Part shown: piece by piece, positions 60,424 to 64,000 of the stretch | Layout of the letters: the number at the start of each line of letters is the position of its first letter | Position numbering within the stretch: position 1 is the stretch's first letter | Assembly: GCA_963835775.1 (NCBI GenBank) | Contig: CAWIHB010000003.1 | Location: 24,256 to 88,255 of the forward strand | Source of the DNA: Palsa-504 sp963835775 | GTDB lineage: Bacteria; Actinomycetota; Actinomycetes; Streptosporangiales; Streptosporangiaceae | DNA: 64,000 nt | Direction of reading: 5' to 3' | Translations under genes and position numbers: made by a program | The notes under the pieces: generated by a model | What the model was told of the DNA's origin: nothing | Seen by the model: only the letters and a program-made list of their open reading frames with translations | The model's database searches: none

Positions 60424-61974
60424 GTGGAACGTGGCGACACCGGCCTGGGCCGCGATGCGTATGGGGTACCCAGAAGACGCCGCCTGGGCGACCGCCGGGG
60501 ATACCGGTTCAAGGACGACCCAGCCGGGAGCGAGGCGGACGACGAGTACTACGGGCAGCTGCTGCGCCGTCCGGGCGAGCAGCCACCCCCCTCCCAGCAG
60601 GCAGGACCACAGCAGGCGGGACCACAGCAGGCGGGACTACAGCAGGCGGGACCACAGCAGGCGGGACCACAGGCGCCCATGGCCCAGCAGGCGCCACCGC
60701 AGCAGGCCATGCCGCAGCGGCCGCGGCCCGGCCAGCCGGGCCGACCGTACCCGCGGCCGCCGGGGCGGTTCGGTCCGCCGCCCGGCAGCCAGCCCGGCGG
60801 CTTCCCCCCGAACGGCGCCCCGGGACACGGCAATCCGGCAGGCAGCCCGCCGAACGGGAGCCACATCAACGCAGGCCCGCCATACGGCGGCGGGGTCAAC
60901 GGCGGCGGGGAGTACGGCGGCGGGGAGTACGGCGGCGGGGAGTACGGCGGCGGGGAGTACGGCGGCGGGGAGTACGGCGGCGGGGAGTACGGCGGCGGGG
61001 AGTACGGCGGACCACTGCCTGGTCACCAGTACCGGCTGCCCAATGGCCGCCGGGTTCCGCCCCGGGCCGACCGGCCATACCGCCCGCAGGGCCCCGGGCA
61101 GGCGCCAGGCCAGGCCGGCGTGCCAGCGGGAGGGCCAGCGGGAGGGCCGGGAGCAGCCCGGCCGGGGCCGGTTCCTGGCCAGGACCCGCTGAGTGGCTGG
61201 ACCCGGGCAGGACGGCCGTACCGCGCTCCGGGCGTTCCTCCGGCGGGAGGCGCGCACGCCTACGGCGGCGTCCCCGGGGCCGACGTCGGCCCGGGAAGGG
61301 GTCCTGGTGCCTCCGGGATGCCGGGCGGCTCAGGCATGCCGGGCGCGTCCGGGGTCTCCGGTGCGTCCGGGATGCCGCTGCGTGAGGGCCCGGGCGAGCC
61401 GCGCGCCGGGGGGCCGGATGGCTGGGATCACCTGAACGCGCCGCGGGTCGTGCCAGGCGCCGCTGCGACCGCGGAACCACCCGGCCCGGCGGGGCCGGTG
61501 ATCAAGCAGCGGGACACGGCCAAGCCGGACGAGCGGCCCATGGGCGCCTCACGGGCGCTGGTCAGCATCGCGCCGGACGGCCTGGAGTCGTTCGCGCGTG
61601 ACCTGCGCGCGCTGCGAGCCAAGGCCGAGCTCGACTACCCCGAGATGGCCGAGACGTCGCACTACACCATGAAGACGCTGGCGTCGGCGGCGGGCGGGCT
61701 GCGGCTGCCCGCATTGCCGGTGGCCGTGGCCTATGTGCGCGCCTGCGGCGGGGAGGTCGCCGAATGGGAAGACCGCTGGCAGAAGCTGGCCGAGAGGATC
61801 ACCGCCGAGGCGGCCAAGAAGCGTCGCAGCGACGACGACGAGGCCCTGCCGGAGCCCGCCGACACCCCGGTCATCCCGGAACCGCCGGCGCTGCCCGCGG
61901 CTTCGGACCCGGATCCCGACCCGGGCGAGGTCTACGTCATCACCTCGGCCAAGCCGCGCCAGCCGGGCTGGTGA
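60424..61974 (+). CDS. Gly/Pro/Gln-repeat protein with C-terminal HTH-like domain
   Basis: 516 residues from GTG 60424, with a strong site AGGAGG (60411-60416). Residues 1-45 are basic and ordered; then QQAGP units (about 59-83), a Pro-rich part, GGGEY units (seven, about 160-194), another Gly/Pro-rich part, and from about 380 to 455 an HTH-like domain (FARDLRALRAKAELDYPEMA; LPVAVAYVRACGGEVAEWED) clearly related to that of the 57122 protein. No membrane segment. Function unknown; a link to the adjacent SPFH/NfeD pair is inferred from position only. Confidence 0.72.
   Translation: MERGDTGLGRDAYGVPRRRRLGDRRGYRFKDDPAGSEADDEYYGQLLRRPGEQPPPSQQAGPQQAGPQQAGLQQAGPQQAGPQAPMAQQAPPQQAMPQRPRPGQPGRPYPRPPGRFGPPPGSQPGGFPPNGAPGHGNPAGSPPNGSHINAGPPYGGGVNGGGEYGGGEYGGGEYGGGEYGGGEYGGGEYGGGEYGGPLPGHQYRLPNGRRVPPRADRPYRPQGPGQAPGQAGVPAGGPAGGPGAARPGPVPGQDPLSGWTRAGRPYRAPGVPPAGGAHAYGGVPGADVGPGRGPGASGMPGGSGMPGASGVSGASGMPLREGPGEPRAGGPDGWDHLNAPRVVPGAAATAEPPGPAGPVIKQRDTAKPDERPMGASRALVSIAPDGLESFARDLRALRAKAELDYPEMAETSHYTMKTLASAAGGLRLPALPVAVAYVRACGGEVAEWEDRWQKLAERITAEAAKKRRSDDDEALPEPADTPVIPEPPALPAASDPDPDPGEVYVITSAKPRQPGW
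60596..60672. repeat. 15-bp tandem repeat encoding QQAGP
   Basis: Five copies of cagcaggcgggacca with one or two base changes. Confidence 0.9.
60901..61005. repeat. 15-bp tandem repeat encoding GGGEY
   Basis: Seven perfect copies of ggcggcggggagtac. The absence of any base difference points to recent expansion. Confidence 0.95.
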
Positions 61975-61982
61975 GCCCAGGG

Positions 61983-62070
61983 GCAGATCTACAGCATGAG
62001 TGCCGCAGATCTAAGTTCTGTGGTCGGCAGATCTGAAACATGAAGGCCGCAGATCTAAAATGAGCGGCTA
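61983..62070 (+). repeat. Four 22-bp phased repeats starting GCAGATCT
   Basis: GCAGATCT occurs at 61983, 62005, 62027 and 62049, exactly 22 bp apart. The rest of each unit is looser (ending like catga-g-gcc). AGATCT is itself a palindrome. Two helical turns between copies puts them on one face of the DNA. The array directly precedes the start of the deleted ATPase gene, so it is probably its operator or promoter. Confidence 0.75.
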
Positions 62071-62439
62071 CAGTGATCCGGTGAAGATGGCCGTTGACTA
62101 CGTTCCAAGACGAGCCGCAGAGCTGGTCTCGGAGTGATGGGCGAACTCGCACGGCAGCTCACCTGGTCGGAAACGGCGGCGGCTCTGTACCACTATCACG
62201 ACCGTGATGGTCATGAAGTCGATGCGATCCTTGAGGACAACGGCGGGCGTATGATCGGCATCGAGGTGAAGTCCGCGCAATCCGTGAGATCAGAGGACTT
62301 GCTCGGCCTTCGCTACCTTAAGCAGAAACTTGGCTCCCGGATGCACGCTGGCTACGTCCTCTATTGCGGCGCTGACTCGCTGAGCTTTGGCGATGGACTG
62401 GGCTGTCTACCCGTCTCCGCGTTGTGGACAACTGGGTAG
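62060..62439 (+). pseudogene. ATPase of the AAA/DUF4143 family with its middle deleted
   Basis: From ATG 62060 (or 62087) the frame reads MAVDYVPRRAAELVSE and stops at 62135, like the first residues of AAA-DUF4143 proteins. From about 62131 another frame reads GELARQLTW, then HDRDGHEVDAIL, IGIEVKSAQSV and LLGLRYLKQKL to 62439, like the C-terminal DUF4143 end, with the nuclease-like EVD...EVK pattern. The whole ATPase core (about 280 residues) is missing between them. It looks like a single internal deletion that also shifted frame. Confidence 0.75.
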
Positions 62440-62599
62440 CCGCTTCTCATGGGCATGGCTTCAGCTGATCGGCCTGCGAGAGTTCGGTACGTCACGCGAC
62501 GTGAGACCCTACCGGAGAGCCGCCAGGCGTCGAGGGGGATGTTCCAGGTCCGGGGGGCATCCCCTTCGGCGTGTTTCTCGTGAGGTAGCGTTGTAGACG

Positions 62600-63469
62600 A
62601 TGACATCCCCCGAGGCCACTAACCCCGATGTGACCAGCGGAAATTGGTGTCCCCCGATGGATAACCACGTCCACACCCAGTGGTCGTGGGACGCACCGCC
62701 CGAGGCCTCGATGATGCTCAGCTGCGAGCAGGCGCTGGCCGCCGGGGTGCCCGCGGTGGCCTTCACCGATCACGTCGACTTCACCGTCTGGATGGACGGC
62801 GACCAGATCGCCGCGGACAACATCGACCCGCGCCCGTACGCGCGGATGCGCCCGCTGAACGTCAGCGGCTACCTCGCCTCGGTCCAGGAGTGCCGCGAGC
62901 GCTACCCGGACCTGCGGATCCTGTCCGGGGCCGAGATCGGCGAGGCGCACATGTGGGCGGCCAGCGCGGCCGACGTGGTGGCCCGGGGCGGCTTCGACCG
63001 GATTCTCGGCTCGGTGCACGCGGTGCCCTACGGCGGGCGCCTGACCGCTGCCGACGTGCTGTTCCGCGAGATGCCAGCCCACCAGGTGATGCAGTTGTAC
63101 TTCGCCGAGGTGGTCCGGCTGATCGAAGGCAGCGGCATCTTCGGCGTGCTGGCCCACCTGGATTTCCCGCGGCGGATGTGGCCGTGGGCGGCGGAACCCT
63201 ATCAGGAGCAGGCCTTCGAAGCCGAGTACCGGGAAGTGCTGCGCGCCCTGGCCGCCAGCGGCCGGATCCTCGAGGTGAACACGAAGAGCCCGCTGGTCTC
63301 GGCCGAACTGCTGGGCTGGTGGCGGGAGGCCGGGGGCCGGGCGGTGTCGTTCGGCAGCGACGCGCATCAGCCGTGGCGGGTCGGCGACAAGTTCAAGCTG
63401 ACGGTCGATGTGGTCGAGGCGGCCGGCTTCCGCGCCGGACGGGACCGGTTCGACTTCTGGCGCAGGTAA
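62600..63469 (+). CDS. PHP-domain phosphoesterase (histidinol-phosphatase-like)
   Basis: 289 residues, ATG 62600; a later ATG before DNHVHTQWSWD is possible. Metal ligands: HVHTQWS, FTDHVDF, GAEIGE, GSVHAV, AHLDFP and GSDAHQP, the full PHP set. May be a HisK-type histidinol phosphatase or another phosphoesterase; no his genes are in the window. Confidence 0.87.
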   Translation: MTSPEATNPDVTSGNWCPPMDNHVHTQWSWDAPPEASMMLSCEQALAAGVPAVAFTDHVDFTVWMDGDQIAADNIDPRPYARMRPLNVSGYLASVQECRERYPDLRILSGAEIGEAHMWAASAADVVARGGFDRILGSVHAVPYGGRLTAADVLFREMPAHQVMQLYFAEVVRLIEGSGIFGVLAHLDFPRRMWPWAAEPYQEQAFEAEYREVLRALAASGRILEVNTKSPLVSAELLGWWREAGGRAVSFGSDAHQPWRVGDKFKLTVDVVEAAGFRAGRDRFDFWRR

Positions 63470-64000
63470 GAACGGGGAGGGCCACGCCGAGTCGGTGTCC
63501 GCGCTGATCGCCCGGGCCTGGAACTCCTGGCGGCCCCGGGTCCACCAGATACCTGCATCCGCGCGACGCTGAGCTGGGCGCCACCGTCTACGCATTGGCG
63601 ATGCCCGCCCACGCTTCTGCTCCGGCAGCGTGTGCGCCGCCGGATCCGCTGATCCCGTAGAGGGGAACGCGCCAACTCTGCCACCATCCGGCCTGCCCGC
63701 CGACTGGCCATCGAAGCCACGGTAAACCTGTGATCGCCTTCGGCGGGGACGGGGACGTGGCGCACTGTCGCCGTGCGGGGAGCAGTCCGCCACGATGGCG
63801 GTTGCCATCCAGCCTTGGGTGAGGCCGATTCTGCATGGTGCGTAGCGCCGCGCGACGAGGTCCCGGCTCAGCCCCGCCTGGACATGTGGCCGCGATATTC
63901 ATTCATCCGTGCACTCCGGGCAACACCTTTTCCCCTCGCAAGTGTCGACATGTAATGACGGAACGTGGCAAATCGGTAGCTGTGGGTTCGCTTCGGTCTA
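63470..64000. other. No gene recognised
   Basis: About 530 bp to the window edge. Several frames are open for 60-130 codons, but their residue make-up (Arg/Pro/Ala-rich) is that of random high-GC frames and no motif was seen. The last 80 bp are AT-richer and may hold the promoter of a gene beyond the edge. Confidence 0.4.

Noticed and set aside
61983..62070. CRISPR array
   Set aside because: The repeats are directly adjacent with an 8-base conserved part and a 14-base loose part; there are no 30-40 bp spacers and no cas genes.
62535..62564. Terminator or hairpin element before the PHP gene (GGGGATG and CATCCCC arms)
   Set aside because: Only 7-bp arms with a 16-base loop and a G-run between them; it lacks the conserved hairpin of the element family and no gene clearly ends there.
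63588..63902. Possible small genes in the last 500 bp
   Set aside because: Arg/Pro/Ala-rich frames on both strands with no ribosome site or motif.

Overview
The window is very GC-rich DNA from an actinomycete. The gene set supports this: a Streptomyces-like hopanoid operon, an actinobacterial-type aminopeptidase N, an Eis-family acetyltransferase, many GTG/TTG starts, GTGA/ATGA stop-start overlaps and an N-terminal stump of a mycothiol-dependent nitroreductase-like gene. The genus cannot be fixed from the sequence alone.

Layout. 1-708: C-terminal part of a RIO-type kinase. 793-3380 (minus): MacB-type ABC transporter (ATPase and permease). 3606-12938 (minus): hopanoid operon hpnC-hpnD-hpnE-polyprenyl diphosphate synthase-shc-[hpnG-ispH fusion]-hpnH, each junction overlapping by 1-7 bases. 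13127-16500: possible cyclic-nucleotide signalling cassette (metallo-hydrolase, cNMP-binding protein, divergent response-regulator/cyclase). 16537-30926: one ATPase with four giant FtsX-type permeases (one decayed), a sensor kinase and two response regulators (one frameshifted). 31111-35300: SpoIIE phosphatase, Eis acetyltransferase, MFS exporter, small Ala-rich protein. 35318-40800: pepN and an alpha/beta hydrolase set among gene stumps (DsbA, DeoR, FAD oxidoreductase, monooxygenase beta subunit joined to a DUF59 protein, SnoaL-like, PfpI). 40811-47520: proS, HAD hydrolase, and a glycerolipid group (glpD, DAG-kinase-like, alkyl-DHAP-synthase-like). 47551-56963: penicillin acylase, amidase, NERD protein, ilvD, GNAT, menA. 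57122-61974: two proteins sharing an HTH-like domain flank an SPFH/NfeD pair. 62060-62439: an ATPase gene (DUF4143) with its middle deleted, behind four 22-bp phased repeats. 62600-63469: PHP phosphoesterase.

Three features stand out. (1) A family of G-run hairpin elements, six copies, lies in or between genes without closing their reading frames. Five are in the hopanoid operon and one is in pepN. Two related copies lie in opposite orientation relative to their host gene, and both are translated through. They resemble in principle the protein-coding palindromic elements of Rickettsia, but in a high-GC actinomycete. (2) Many genes carry short tandem repeats whose unit is a multiple of 3 (6-21 bp), mostly near gene ends. 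(3) Several genes survive only as fragments, in some cases with N- and C-terminal parts joined, which suggests recent internal deletions (or, less likely, assembly collapse).
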